Positions 22,301 to 34,380 of a stretch of DNA of 64,000 nt are shown one piece after another; within the stretch, counting starts at the first letter, position 1; each line of letters opens with the position of its first letter. Position numbers and translations under genes: made by a program. The stretch lies in assembly GCA_018340805.1 (NCBI GenBank), contig JACMZG010001863.1, positions 22,170,211 to 22,234,210 of the forward strand, read 5' to 3'. This stretch comes from Microvelia longipes. Taxonomy: Eukaryota; Arthropoda; Insecta; Hemiptera; Veliidae. Under the pieces are notes generated by a model. That model was not told where the DNA came from, did no database searches, and was given only the letters and a program-made list of their open reading frames with translations.

Positions 22301-25190
22301 TGGCCGGTTAGGCTCGCTGTTTTTGTATTTGTTGTTACATGGTATTTTACTATGTATCTAGCTAATTTACATCACCTCACCTCACAGGCCCGCTCTATAG
22401 GCCGGTTAGGCTCGCTGTTTTTGTATTTGTTGTTACATGGTATTTTACTATGTATCTAGCTAATTTACATCACCTCACCTACCAGGCCCGCCCTTTTGGC
22501 CGGTTAGGCTCGCTGTTTTTGTATTTGTTGTTACATGGTATTTTACTATGTATCTAGCTAATTTACATCACCTCACCTCACAGGCCCGCTCTATAGGCCG
22601 GTTAGGCTCGCTGTTTTTTGTATTTGTTGTTACATGGTATTTTACTATGTATCTAGCTAATTTACATCACCCTCACCTCACAGGCCCGCTCTATAGGCCG
22701 GTTAGGGCTCGCTGTTTGTTTTTTCATTTGTTGTTACATGGTATTTTACTATGTATCTAGCTATTTACATCACCTCACCTCACAGGCCCGCTCTTTTGGC
22801 CGGTTAGGCTCGCTGTTTTTGTATTTGTTGTTACATGGTATTNTTACTATGTATCTAGCTAATTTACATCACCTCACCTCACAGGCCCGCTCTTTTTGGC
22901 CGTTAGGCTCGCTGTTTTTGTATTTTGTTGTTACATGGTATTTTACTATGTATCTAGCTAATTTACATCACCTCACCTCACAGGCCCGCTCTATAGGCCG
23001 GTTAGGCTCGCTGTTTTTGTATTTGTTGTTACATGGTATTTTACTATGTATCTAGCTAATTTACATCACCTCACCTCACAGGCCCGCTCTTAGGCCGGTT
23101 AGGCTCGCTGTTTTGTATTTGTTGTTACATGGTATTTTACTATGTATCTAGCTAATTTACATCACCTCACCTCACAGGCCCGCTCTATAGGCCGGTTAGG
23201 CTCGCTGTTTTTGTATTTGTTGTTACATGGTATTTTACTATGTATCTAGCTAATTTACATCACCTCACCTCACAGGCCCGCTCTATAGGCCGGTTAGGCT
23301 CGCTGTTTTTGTATTTGTTGTTACATGGTATTTTACTATGTATCTAGCTAATTTACATCACCTCACCTCACAGGCCTGCTCTATAGGCCGGTTAGGCTCG
23401 CTGTTTTTGTATTTGTTGTTACATGGTATTTACTATGTATCTAGCTAATTTACATCACCTCACCTCACAGGCCCGCTCTATAGGCCGGTTAGGCTCGCTG
23501 TTTTTGTATTTGTTGTTACATGGTATTTTACTATGTATCTAGCTAATTTAATCACCTCACCTCACAGGCCCGCTCTATAGGCCGGTTAGGCTCGCTGTTT
23601 TTGTATTTGTTTGTTACATGGTATTTTACTATTGTATCTAGCTAATTTACATCACCTCACCTCACAGGCCCGCTCTATAGGCCGGTTAGGCTCGCTGTTT
23701 TTGTATGTTGTTACATGGTATTTTACTATGTATCTAGCTAATTTACATCACCTCACCTCACAGGCCCGCTCTATAGGCCGGTTAGGCTCGCTGTTTTTGT
23801 ATTTGTTGTTACATGGTATTTTACTATGTATCTAGCTAATTTACATCACCTCACCTCACAGGCCCGCTCTATAGGCCGGTTAGGCTCGCTGTTTTGTATT
23901 TATACATGGTATTTTACTATGTATCTAGCTAATTTACATCACCTCACCTCACAGGCCCGCTCTATAGGCCGGTTAGGCTCGCTGTTTTTGTATTTGTTGT
24001 TACATGGTATTTTACTATGTATCTAGCTAATTTACATCACCTCACCTCACAGGCCTGCTCTATAGGCCGGTTATGCTCGCTGTTTTTGTATTTGTTGTTA
24101 CATGGTATTTTACTATGTATCTAGCTAATTTACATCACCTCACCTCACAGGCCCGCTCTATGGCCGGTTAGGCTCGCTGTTTTTGTATTTGTTGTTACAT
24201 GGTATTTTACTATGTATCTAGCTAATTTACATCACCTCACCTCACAGGCCCGCTCTATAGGCCGGTTAGGCTCGCTGTTTTTGTATTTGTTGTTACATGG
24301 TATTTTACTATGTATCTAGCTAATTTACATCACCTCACCTCACAGGCCCTCTTTTTGGCCGGTTAGGCTCGCTGTTTTTGTATTTGTTGTTACATGGTAT
24401 TTTACTATGTATCTAGCTAATTTACATCACCTCACCTCACAGGCCCGCTCTATAGGCCGGTTAGGCTCGCTGTTTTTGTATTTGTTGTTACATGTATTTA
24501 CTATGTATCTAGCTAATTTACATCACCTCACCTCACAGGCCCGCTCTATAGGCCGGTTAGGCTCGCTGTTTTTGTATTTGTTGTTATGGTATTTTACTAT
24601 GTATCTAGCTAATTTACATCACCTCACCTCACAGGCCTGCTCTTTTTGGCCGGTTAGGCTCGCTGTTTTTGTATTTGTTGTTACATGGTATTTTGCTATG
24701 TATCTAGCTAATTTACATCACCTCACCTCACAGGCCCGCTCTATAGGCCGGTTAGGCTCGCTGTTTTTGTATTTGTTGTTACATGGTATTTTACTATGTA
24801 TCTAGCTAATTTACATCACCTCACCTCACAGGCCTGCTCTATAGGCCGGTTAGGCTCGCTGTTTTTGTATTGTTGTTACATGGTATTTTACTATGTATCT
24901 AGCTAATTTACATCACCTCACCTCACAGGCCTGCTCTTTTTGGCCGGTTATGCTCGCTGTTTTTGTATTTGTTGTTACATGGTATTTTGCTATGTATCTA
25001 GCTAATTTACATCACCTCACCTCACAGGCCCGCTCTTTTGGCCGGTTATGCTCGCTGTTTTGTATTTGTTGTTACATGGTATTTTGCTATGTATCTAGCT
25101 AATTTACATCACCTCACCTCACAGCCCGCTCTATAGGCCGGTTAGGCTCGCTGTTTTTGTTGTTACATGGTATTTTACTATGTACCTAGC
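16343..25190 (+). repeat. 98-bp satellite array, about 90 monomers
   Basis: The monomer contains, in order, ACTATGTATCTAGCTAATTT, ACATCACCTCACCTCACAGG, CCCGCTCTATAGGCCGGTTA, GGCTCGCTGTTTTTGTATTT and GTTGTTACATGGTATTTT. The full-length period is 98 bases; 8.85 kb gives about 90 copies. Head-to-tail orientation never changes. Two main variants differ after CCCGCTCT (ATAGGCC versus TTTTGGCC). Most other differences are 1-2 base indels in homopolymers. One ambiguous base (N) lies at 22843. Because 98 is not a multiple of 3, the repeated MYLANLHHLTSQARS frames are by-products. The array ends at about 25190 in unrelated AT-rich sequence. Confidence 0.97.
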
Positions 25191-26785
25191 ATATTTTCAG
25201 CCAATTTTCGAAATTCTGTAAAGCTTTTTATTTTTTTTTTTATTTCCTTAATAAACGTTATTTGATTATATTCCTTTTAATAATTTTAATAAAATTCGTT
25301 TTTATTGATTTAAATTTTTATTTTTAATATTGTATTCCAAACTCATAAATGTTTACATTTATCTTGAAATTACAAATGTTGTTTAATCGACATTGACTTT
25401 ACTTTAAACCACTTTTAACATACCCAATTAGTAAATAGGCTTTTAGTGATTTTTCAATAGAAACTAACTCTTTAACTTTTATCTTAACTAACTCTCACGA
25501 GAACTTATTAAGGCTCTATTGCATTCTTGAGAGCTCATATACGTATATGACCCCATGTATCAGGTAATGAATCTTGGTAATACAATAAGTGGCCATGAAG
25601 GCGTGACCTGAGGGCGTTAGATAAAGATTAGTTATTAGTAGATTAGTTTTTTGGCATACCATCTATTGTGATTCAAAACATTTGTTTAAAATGATCCATT
25701 ATTTTAGATACATATTTTAGATACCTCTGATTACTAATCCCCCCTGGGTCTGGACCTCTGCATTCATCTTTGTATTAATTATTCCTTATTTAATATAATA
25801 ATTTAGAAAAAGTCATACTAAAAATTACTCTTAAAAATCTTAAAAGGAAAAATAAAATAAAATACAATCATAATTTTAAAATATTTATTTATTTACTTTC
25901 GTTGTTTTAATTCTTTATAATGATAAGCCTCTTATGATTTGTCGAGGCTTAATTTTGATTGACATTCGTATCACTTCTTTTAAATAAATAATCTTTTTTT
26001 AAATATATTTACAATAAACAAAAACATCTAGAAATACAAAACTTAATACGTAAAATTTATAATATTTAAAAATATACATTACAAAAAAATAAATTTACAA
26101 ATTATATGAATAAATAATTTGATGTATTATAAATATTTTTATTGTTTAAAATTAGTTAAGTACAATTTCCAAGCATGTTGTATTGGCGTGTTAATTAAAA
26201 TCATTTACTTGTTAAACACTACATTAATTTATATTACTGGTATTTATCATTTTGTTTTTCATATATTAATTTTAAAATATTTCTTTATCATTATGTGTAA
26301 TGAAAGACTTTTAAATCAGAATTTATTATTGATTGGGAATTGTTGATTTTTTGTTGTTTCAATTTAAAATCGGGAGAAATTATTTTTTTTAAATAAATAG
26401 AAAAGAATTTAAAAAAAAACTATGCGCATAGTACTTAGTAAAGTACAGAACTAATTCTAAAGAGTCTATTTAACTTTAGAATTTTTAAATTCAAAAATTT
26501 AACATTCTTTAGTGCGTTAAAAGAACTCTAAGAAACCGATATCTTGGCTATAATCAATTCTTTAAAGACTATGCTGTGAAAAAATGTTTATGAAGACCTT
26601 AATGCGTTAAAGACTTTAGTTCAATAAAATATATCTAAGTTAAATATTTTATTTATTTTAAAATTATCACAATTGTGCTTTTTATTTTTTATTATATTAT
26701 AAAAGATGGTTAGTAAAGATTATCATTTATCTATTTAATTTTTATCATTAATTTCAGGTACTTACAAAAATTGTTTTAAAATCTT

Positions 26786-26856
<71 letters not shown>

Positions 26857-27682
26857 ATAATTTTTTATTACAATAACGGTTATTACGTTAAAAAACGAAT
26901 ACAGGTTATAACTCATTTGTATAAGCGTTAAAATTTAGTTAATAAAATATTTGTTAATTGCAATTTTGAAATAAATAAAATAATTATCATGAATAACTTG
27001 AAATTTAATTACATTATCTTAAAATTGTTTTGAAAAATGTTTGGGTAATAATTTGAATTAATAAATTTAGCCTTAGAATGTTTAAATTAGGAAATTTAAC
27101 AATCTCTGACAGGCTAAACTAAATTTGTATTTACGACGACTGATTAATTTTATATACTGATATTATTAATTTACAACTAATAATATATTATTGTGTTAAT
27201 TTTAATAGCATAGTTAATTTTAGAATTTCAAATTATTCATGTAAGTTACTTATGAGATTTTAGGCGAAGATTTTTGTTTTTAAGACGTTACTTAATTTAA
27301 CAATTTTTTGTAATATTTATAGATAATATTGTTTTAGTACATTGGCAGAACTAAGTTGGTACGTTTTGTTTTAATAAAACAAACTTTTTCCTATTAATCT
27401 AAAGAAAAGGTGAAAAAATTTTACGTAAAATCTAATAACTTCTGTAGGCACCGAAACAAAATTTTTTACTTACACTATCGTTAAAAATAATTATTAATTA
27501 CTAATGTTATACAAAAGTCAGTTTGAAATTAATCACAGGAGTACAAGCTCGAGTTATTATTAACTACTGGCAAAAATATAACTACATTTTTTACATTGTT
27601 CTCATTAAATATGAAATGCGAATAAAATATTGTAGTTGAGCGGTAACATCGAGCTAAATAAATATCGCCCTTAATTATTTAT
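25191..27682. other. AT-rich flank; probable 3' region of the KLF gene
   Basis: No open frame of note. The part next to 27683 should hold the 3' UTR of the minus-strand KLF gene. It is A/T-rich with many ATTTA and AATAAA words on the minus strand, so the polyadenylation site cannot be fixed. A (TA)n tract lies at about 26790-26850. Confidence 0.5.
26790..26850. repeat. (TA)n microsatellite
   Basis: Almost pure TA repeat for about 60 bases. Confidence 0.9.
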
Positions 27683-28579
27683 TCAAGTAGAAGCTACAGC
27701 TGCAGTAGCTCGCTGCTGTGTTGGAGTTCTTTTGTGGCTCTTTGCATGTTTAGTTAAGTGATCGGATCTCATAAAGGATTTACCACATACTGAACAGGCA
27801 AACTTTTTCTCACCGGTGTGGGTTCTCTTGTGCCTAGACAATTCATCAGATCTGGAAAATCGTCTCTCGCATCCTTCCCAAGGACACCCGTAAGGTTTTT
27901 CGCCAGTATGGCTTCTTTTGTGAGCTTTTAAATGAGAAGATTTAAAGTAATTTTTACCGCAGCCCTCGAATTCACAAACGAATGATCGAGTTCTTGTTTC
28001 TGGAGAAGAATTTGGAACACTTGAAGCTGGAGTTGTAACGAGAACAACAGCTCCACCTACTGGTGGTTTTGGCATGAGAGGTCTAGATCTATAACTTTCA
28101 GCAACGCCTATCTTATACTTGATTGCTCTTACGAGATTGGCATCAGCTGCTAGAGGAGTTGATATCACGACAGGTGTCAATACTGATGTGTTATTTCCTA
28201 TCATAGATACATTCGATATCTGAACACGCTGATTAGTTGAACTATGTGAGGATGGTAACTCGTTTTCAAATTTAATTGACTTAGCTTGATATTTAGATTC
28301 ATTACAAAGACTAGTTACTTGAGTCACAACAGTTGGAATAGAATCTGATAGATCTGTATAATTAACTTCATTTTTGTACGGGTATGAAGGTAGGACTGCC
28401 GGAATATTAGATTGTATCAAACTAATTGAAGAATGTGAAAGTCTATGATTCCCATCTGAAAGAGACGATGCTGGAGTGCAGATACCGTTTTTAACAATCA
28501 TTATAACTGAAACAGCTACACTTGTTGGTTTTGGTTCTACGGGACTTGGAGTTCTTGGCGGAGTACTGTTCTCCAACAA
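27683..28579 (-). CDS. cbt: KLF gene exon 3 (zinc fingers and stop)
   Basis: The acceptor is TTTTTTTTGTACAG at about 28580-28590. The exon encodes 298 residues and ends in TGA at 27683. The finger block is at 27734-27976. Confidence 0.93.
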   Translation of the reverse strand: MLENSTPPRTPSPVEPKPTSVAVSVIMIVKNGICTPASSLSDGNHRLSHSSISLIQSNIPAVLPSYPYKNEVNYTDLSDSIPTVVTQVTSLCNESKYQAKSIKFENELPSSHSSTNQRVQISNVSMIGNNTSVLTPVVISTPLAADANLVRAIKYKIGVAESYRSRPLMPKPPVGGAVVLVTTPASSVPNSSPETRTRSFVCEFEGCGKNYFKSSHLKAHKRSHTGEKPYGCPWEGCERRFSRSDELSRHKRTHTGEKKFACSVCGKSFMRSDHLTKHAKSHKRTPTQQRATAAVAST

Positions 28580-29016
28580 CTGTACAAAAAAAATAACCAA
28601 TAATTACAATTTGATAAAAATAAACACTTAAATCATATTTTATACTAGATCTTTATCACTTATGTAGTTAATTAAGTTTAACTAAAACGAAAAATTATTA
28701 TGGACTGCAGGTGAAGCATCTTAAAATACAATACAGTTTATTTATTATTAGCTTATCAAGAAGCTGAATGAGATTCGCTGCTTACCCTAGTTAAATGATG
28801 ATCTGTAAACGGCTGTTTATAAGGAGGAGGCTGTAATTCTAAATCTTCATTTTCTGAGTCTGAGGGATGAGGCGTAGGAGGGAGATTGTGTATCATATGA
28901 GTACTGCAGTCTAACGGCTCAGAGCGATAAGACTGAGATTGACTGTAACTTCTCTTATTCCCTGGACCTGAATGGAGTAATAATAGAGATCTAACTGCTT
29001 CCATATCTTCTCCCAT
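27683..29016 (-). CDS. cbt: KLF10/KLF11 (TIEG)/cabut-like zinc-finger transcription factor
   Basis: Two coding exons (29016-28786 and 28579-27683) join in phase 0 to give about 375 residues. Residues 3-16 ([14 protein letters not shown]) match the Sin3-interaction motif of the TIEG subfamily. [14 protein letters not shown] segment follows at 46-58. The middle is Ser/Pro-rich. Three C-terminal C2H2 fingers lie at about 279-301, 309-331 and 339-359, with TGEKPY and TGEKKF linkers and the KLF signatures [20 protein letters not shown] and [10 protein letters not shown]. The first two fingers have the long C-x4-C spacing and the third C-x2-C, as in all KLFs. The expected role is nuclear binding to GC/GT boxes and repression through Sin3. 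In Drosophila, cabut is a fast-responding gene tied to sugar and stress signals. The symbol is given by similarity; TIEG-type membership is clear, one-to-one orthology is inferred. Confidence 0.93.
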
Positions 29017-29028
29017 TAATTTGATTGT
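28786..29028 (-). CDS. cbt: KLF gene exon 2 (start codon and Sin3-interaction motif)
   Basis: The acceptor is TTTTTGTTACAG with AG at 29029-29030; the donor is AGG|GTAAGC at 28780-28785. The first ATG is at 29016. If the exon at 35780 is spliced on, the frame upstream of this ATG meets a TAG, so 29016 is the likely start. The second ATG, at codon 5, has a similar context. Confidence 0.85.
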
Positions 29029-29579
29029 CTGTAACAAAAATTAAAAAAAATATCATTAGAACGGAGAATAATTTTTAAAAAATGTAGAATTCTTTTCAAA
29101 ATATGGATGATGCAGGAGGGTTTGAACCACTTGGGGATTAAAAAAATCTGGTAAAGTCTGGCTAATGACGTGCTTTCAACTTAACAACTAATAAATTTTA
29201 CGACACATGCAAAATAAAAAGGAATTACTTAATGTTTGAAAAATGTTGAGCTACCGATTGTTTCTTAGATGAACGCAAAGATCGACTGAATTTGTTATGA
29301 AGGGTGTTTTAAGATCAGGAATGTTTTTTATGCTTGTTTATTAAATTTTTGGATCGCATGTCGGACATAGTATGTTTATGGTAAAATCAACATGTTATGT
29401 TTAGAATTCTAAAATGTTAAATTAATATCATACACGCGCGACATTTTAGTCCATATCCTATTTATTTTATTATTTATCATCTATTTTTAAAAGCTATATT
29501 TGCTCAGACGGTAAGGTAATATTTAAAGGAGGCTAATACATGATATATTTTTACATTGTCATTTTATATTTGAATTGTG

Positions 29580-29790
29580 GGGAGGTGTGTGTTGATGACG
29601 TCATTGGATATGAGGGTGTGTGAAATACCCCCGTTACACAGTACCTGGGAAGGCACGAGTACCGAGGTCGTCGATCGTCTCATAGTAAACATTTACTGAC
29701 CATGCGAACACCACGCAGCCACGGCATGATCACACTCACTTACTCACTCATTCACCTTCACTCTCTGTCTACCAGACTTGTTACATACCA
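29580..29790 (-). promoter_or_regulatory. GC-richer island with a CRE, about 560 bp upstream of KLF exon 2
   Basis: In an otherwise very AT-rich intron, about 200 bases are markedly GC-richer. They hold a full CRE (TGACGTCA at 29596-29603), a GTAAACA forkhead-like word and a CT-rich run (ACTCACTTACTCACTCATTC). This could be an alternative promoter or intronic enhancer of the KLF gene. No TATA is evident. Confidence 0.4.
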
Positions 29791-31050
29791 TACACCTAAT
29801 TTATTTATGGTTTCTGTTTCGGCGTATTTTTTATCTGCGCCGTATGGAAATTTACAGACGGTCATATGAATAATATGTTTTTTTAATCCTATAAAATAGA
29901 GTAGGACAAATATTTCACTTAAATACTTTTAACATTTGTTTTTATCGTTTCAACATACGTAATCATTTTGTTTATGTTATGATTATTATATCATTTACAG
30001 TATAACCTAAATGCAATCATTAAACAGAAGTTAATTGTAATTAAGTAGTCAACTTAAATCTCTAAGATCCAAAAATGCTTTGCCAAACATAAGAAAATTC
30101 TTGTTAATAATTGATCAAATATAAGCCAGAGGTCTTGTATTATTTATTACTTTTCAAGTCATCATAAATCCGTACCGTACGTCAAAAGAAATACTATAAT
30201 TGCTTCAAAAATCCTAACAATTTCCATTCATATAGGAAATTGAACATTATAATATAATTTTACAATTCCAGTTTCCTATTAACCACAAAAATGTTATTTA
30301 TTATAATAAATAATGGAATTCTAACAATTTCCTAATTTTTCGGTGGTAAAATTGTTAGGAGTTATTTCAAACATTGTTGGTGCTAAAAATCCATCATCTA
30401 TTCTTACACCGAGGCTACATCTAACGCAGCTGAAGATATTAATATTAAACTAACCTCGAAAATAGTTTCCACATAATTTCCTTATTTCTAAAATTATAAA
30501 TTTTTAATATTAACACTTAGTAAAAGAAATAGAAATTTATATCCAGAGTTTTCCGATTTTTTAAAAACATCGTTCTCTTTTTAAAAAAAAAAATATTAAG
30601 TATTAGTTTCAGTCATTAAAAAATTTCTATTATAACTAAAATTAAAAACTAAAGAATTATATGAACCATCTTGCACGGAGTTGTTAGTTAAACTGAAATA
30701 AGTAAGCCCAGCTTATTTAAAACTAATATTGCCTTTGAACAGGATACATTAATTCTTTTAAAGTTGATAGCTGTTTGGGGAAAACCACGATGTACCTTGA
30801 GTGAAACACAAAATGACGAGTCTACTCAAGTTGAAATACGCCGGTTACATAAATCAATATTTAGCTCTTAAGTTTACCAAAGAAATGCAATGAAAACACT
30901 AATATGATTTCAATTTTATAACTTATCTCATTTAATTTTCCCCATTATTTCAAAACGTTTCGGTCCTTAGGCTAACCATGAACATACGTCTATATCTATA
31001 TATACGTATATCTTCAATTTTTTTTTATATAGAAACCCCTTTCTTCTATA
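29791..31050. other. Intronic AT-rich sequence
   Basis: Nothing coding. At 30213-30360 a pair of inverted CCTAACAATTT words flanks about 125 bases, perhaps an old MITE. Confidence 0.4.
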
Positions 31051-31957
31051 GTACGACACACGGCTAAAATCAATTGACACCCCGCCAAAATCTCAATGCT
31101 TTCAACCCTCATTTTTAAATAAAAAAAATCCCTTCTTTATAGTAACAAAAAAAATCCCTACTCTGGCAACACTGAAAGTCAGGTTATGTTTTGAATTTTA
31201 TGATTTGTTTTTATTTGATATCGTATTTTTTTATTTTTAAAAATTTATTTATTTACTTTTTAAGTAGGAATATCCTTGTATCTTATAAATTTACCTAAGT
31301 GTTGCATTAAATTTGTTCGGGAAGTATGAATTAAGTGAAGTTAAAGTTTTTGATTACGTAATGCAATGGATCATAATAGTTTGACGATTTTAATAAATCG
31401 TCAGCTATAATTACTTTTTCCAAAATAAACTGCTTTTTTTTGTGTCATGTTTGTATAATTGAATGCGTATTGTTTCATATTATAAAAATAATATGACACA
31501 ATATGCATTCATGACTTAAAAAAGTCAAGAATGTCATCTATTGAAAGACATTGGCATTTTCGAAAAAATGTCTTTTGGTTGACAGACCCCAGGCCCTGCG
31601 CTGTACTCTAATAGCAAGATATGCTTGAAGAATACATCAATGTCCATGCGTCAAATATAGGCACTCAGATCATATTACAACTCTTCAATAATTGGATGAA
31701 TTAAACAGATTGGAATGGAACGAAACGAACTCGAACAGATAAATATGCACAATGAGGGAAATAAAAGCGACGCGAGGTTACAAATATTTACAACCAGTGT
31801 TGCCTTTTTATGATTTTATTTACGAAAAAGGTATTTTTTTTATACCGAGGTTGGCATAAAGTGGAGGGGGAAAGAGCGGGGTCGGTCTGAGCCAATAGAA
31901 TTCTTTCCCTCACAGATTTTTGGCGGGGTGTCAATTGATTTTAGCCGTGTGTCGTAT
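31051..31957 (+). mobile_element. TIR element (family M), longer copy, in the KLF upstream intron
   Basis: Inverted ends TACGACACACGGCTAAAATC ... complement, flanked by TATA on both sides. Its body matches the copy in copia gag (14855-15619) in opposite orientation, with extra sequence near its right end (about 31765-31920). No transposase frame is seen. Confidence 0.88.
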
Positions 31958-32508
31958 TATAGTTAATACATTTGAATAATATTATATACACCTAAATTCT
32001 AAAATTTACCTCATTGTGGTATTGTCTAATTTCTAGCAACATTAAAATGACTAATTTTTACATTTGAATCAAGCACAAGTCGAATTTATAGCAATTTATA
32101 AATTATCATACATTTTTAATAAGTATTGTACTTCAAGTCAAATAAAAATCTATTTAATATGTAACAATATTTTATAGCAATTTTAGAAATATTTTATCCG
32201 AAGTCAGAACACCTGATCTATTATTATATAAAACGTATGTCTAATAATATGTAAATAAAAATTACAATAATAAAATAATCATACAGAAATTTCTGTAAGT
32301 TATGAAAAAGTGTTAGTCATAAGGCATTTATATAGTAATAATTATATTACGCATCAGATTGGTCATATTTAATTATGTTGACCTTGATAATTAGTCATAG
32401 GCATAAATTAAACTATTTTAAGCCCTTCAAATATTGAATAGACAATGATTCTGAATTTATATACTTGCTTATTACTGTTCAATACGTAATAATAAATATT
32501 TATTCTTA

Positions 32509-32545
32509 TATTCTATACAGAATATTAAATATTCTGTATAGAATA
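32509..32545. repeat. Near-perfect 37-base palindrome
   Basis: TATTCTATACAGAATATT is followed, after a single A, by its exact reverse complement, giving an 18-bp stem with essentially no loop. It could be a protein-binding dyad or the junction of two inverted repeat ends. Confidence 0.9.
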
Positions 32546-33452
32546 CATAAAATTGTATGAACTTAGGGACCTGAAATACAATTTCTATTGGTTTTTGGGT
32601 TATTTATGTATAGTTTATTCTTTTATACGTGGTTTATTCTTATAATATGGTTGTATTGGTTTATAGCGTAGATATATTATTAATAGAGACGCCCTATTAG
32701 TTGAATGTTGAAACTTAAACATAATACCCAGAACACCTTCATTACTATATAATGTAAACAATACATTTTACAGCGACTTATATAATAAAAGGTTTATAAT
32801 AAAAAATTAAACAAACAAGATGCGAACGACAACGATTGATTCTTTATTGTTAAGGTTATTAAACCTTAACACTCTCTCGAGAATGTTGTAATAAGGTTGC
32901 ACAAAGCCCCTAATAGCCTCAAAAATATGTTTCAAGCCTCTTAGTGTATTGCGATTGGGTATGCCCCTTTTGTAATATATCTACAAGGTTTATGGGCATT
33001 GGCATTATATTATGTGAGAAGTTATTTTTTAAATATATTCCTGTTGCGTAAGTGTAGATAAAATTTCCCTAAATCAGCAATTAATGCAATTCATTACAGT
33101 TAATGTTAATTGACTAATAATTAAAATTTATTGTAGAAATTGTCCAAATTATTGATAAGGGGATAAAAAAATACCCCCGTTAATGTTGTAGGGGGAAAAA
33201 TATAGCTTTAAAATAATGGGGGTGTAATTAATGTTTGTATTATAATTACTATGATAAAAAATTCCCAAACGAGTTCATAGTACTATTAAATATTCATTCA
33301 TAAATACTAGAAAAATATGATTCAAAATTCATAAAACTGAGGTGATAGCGTAATGTTATCACAGTTTATATTATAGTTCGGTTTTCTTTATCGCCGAGTT
33401 TGGGAAATAATTGATTAACGTATAATAAAATAAGAGCACTCTTTAGGAAACA

Positions 33453-33632
33453 GTAACAATAAAAAATAATACTAACAATAAAACAACAATAATAACACTA
33501 ACAATAAAACAACAATAATAACACTAACAATAAAACAACAATAATAACACAAACAACAAAACAACAATAATAACACTGGCAATAAAACAATAATAACACT
33601 GGCAATAAAACAACAATAATAACACTAACAAT
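33453..33632 (+). repeat. 26-bp minisatellite
   Basis: About seven copies of an A-rich unit built on AACACTAACAATAAAACAAC. Later copies carry ACACTGGC variants and small deletions. Confidence 0.85.
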
Positions 33633-34239
33633 ATTCGCTAAACCTTTGAAAGGAACTTTGAAAAATAAATGAAAAATTACAATTTTCCGTGTATTGTTTT
33701 AACTAATTTAAAAACAAATTTCATTACATATTGAACATGTAAGTTTTAATCTCACCAAACAAAAATAATAGGGTGGAGACTATTAATCAGTAATTCCACT
33801 GCATGAATCGGGGACAAAGAAAAGCGAAGAAGTCCTGTTTTTAATACTCGAGTCAAAACTTAAGTAAGATATTTATAGATAGGTATTTAAGGACAGTTCT
33901 TATAATTTAACCAGTAACATCGATATTACACTGTCAGTAAAATATAAAAAGCTCTATATACTAATTCATCACCTAAACTAAATTGTATCTTTCAGTAATT
34001 GTTGACCTTGAAATTTAAGACATAACACTAACAAAATTCTATAATAAAACCCCCTTATTACAAAAATTGGGTATTAATTTAAATTTTTCTTTGCATAATA
34101 AAGAAACATTGTAAAATACATTCAAAGATAATTGAAGTAAAATATTATACTCTGTAGTTAATTTTGACTACAGACAGAGAAGTCTGTAATTACAGAGAGA
34201 TATAATTAGAATGTGTAATAGTGAGTGAATGTGTATAAT

Positions 34240-34380
34240 GAGTGATCACGTGAAAGCTGGCTGATATCAATGATTCTGAGAATTCATAACACCCTTTCCA
34301 ACTCACGGGGGATGATACAGCCGTGGGTTAGTCTATGACGTCACTCTTTACACACCTCCCACAACCTTTACTTTATTTTC
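34240..34380. promoter_or_regulatory. E-box plus CRE cluster in the KLF upstream intron
   Basis: CACGTG lies at 34247-34252 inside TGATCACGTGA, and TGACGTCA at 34336-34343, in a locally GC-richer patch. It resembles the other two CRE-bearing islands of this locus and may be an enhancer. Strand is not defined. Confidence 0.35.

Larger units (their letters stand above)
31958..34239. other. Intronic AT-rich sequence with short repeats
   Basis: No gene. It holds the palindrome at 32509-32545 and the minisatellite at 33453-33632, described separately. Confidence 0.4.

Noticed and set aside
16933..25102. Many 60-130 codon frames reading MYLANLHHLTSQARS...
   Set aside because: They are translations of the 98-bp satellite. 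The period is not a multiple of 3, so frames close after two or three units unless indels occur.
16343..25190. Possible CRISPR-like direct-repeat array
   Set aside because: Whole monomers repeat with no unique spacers, and the context is eukaryotic.
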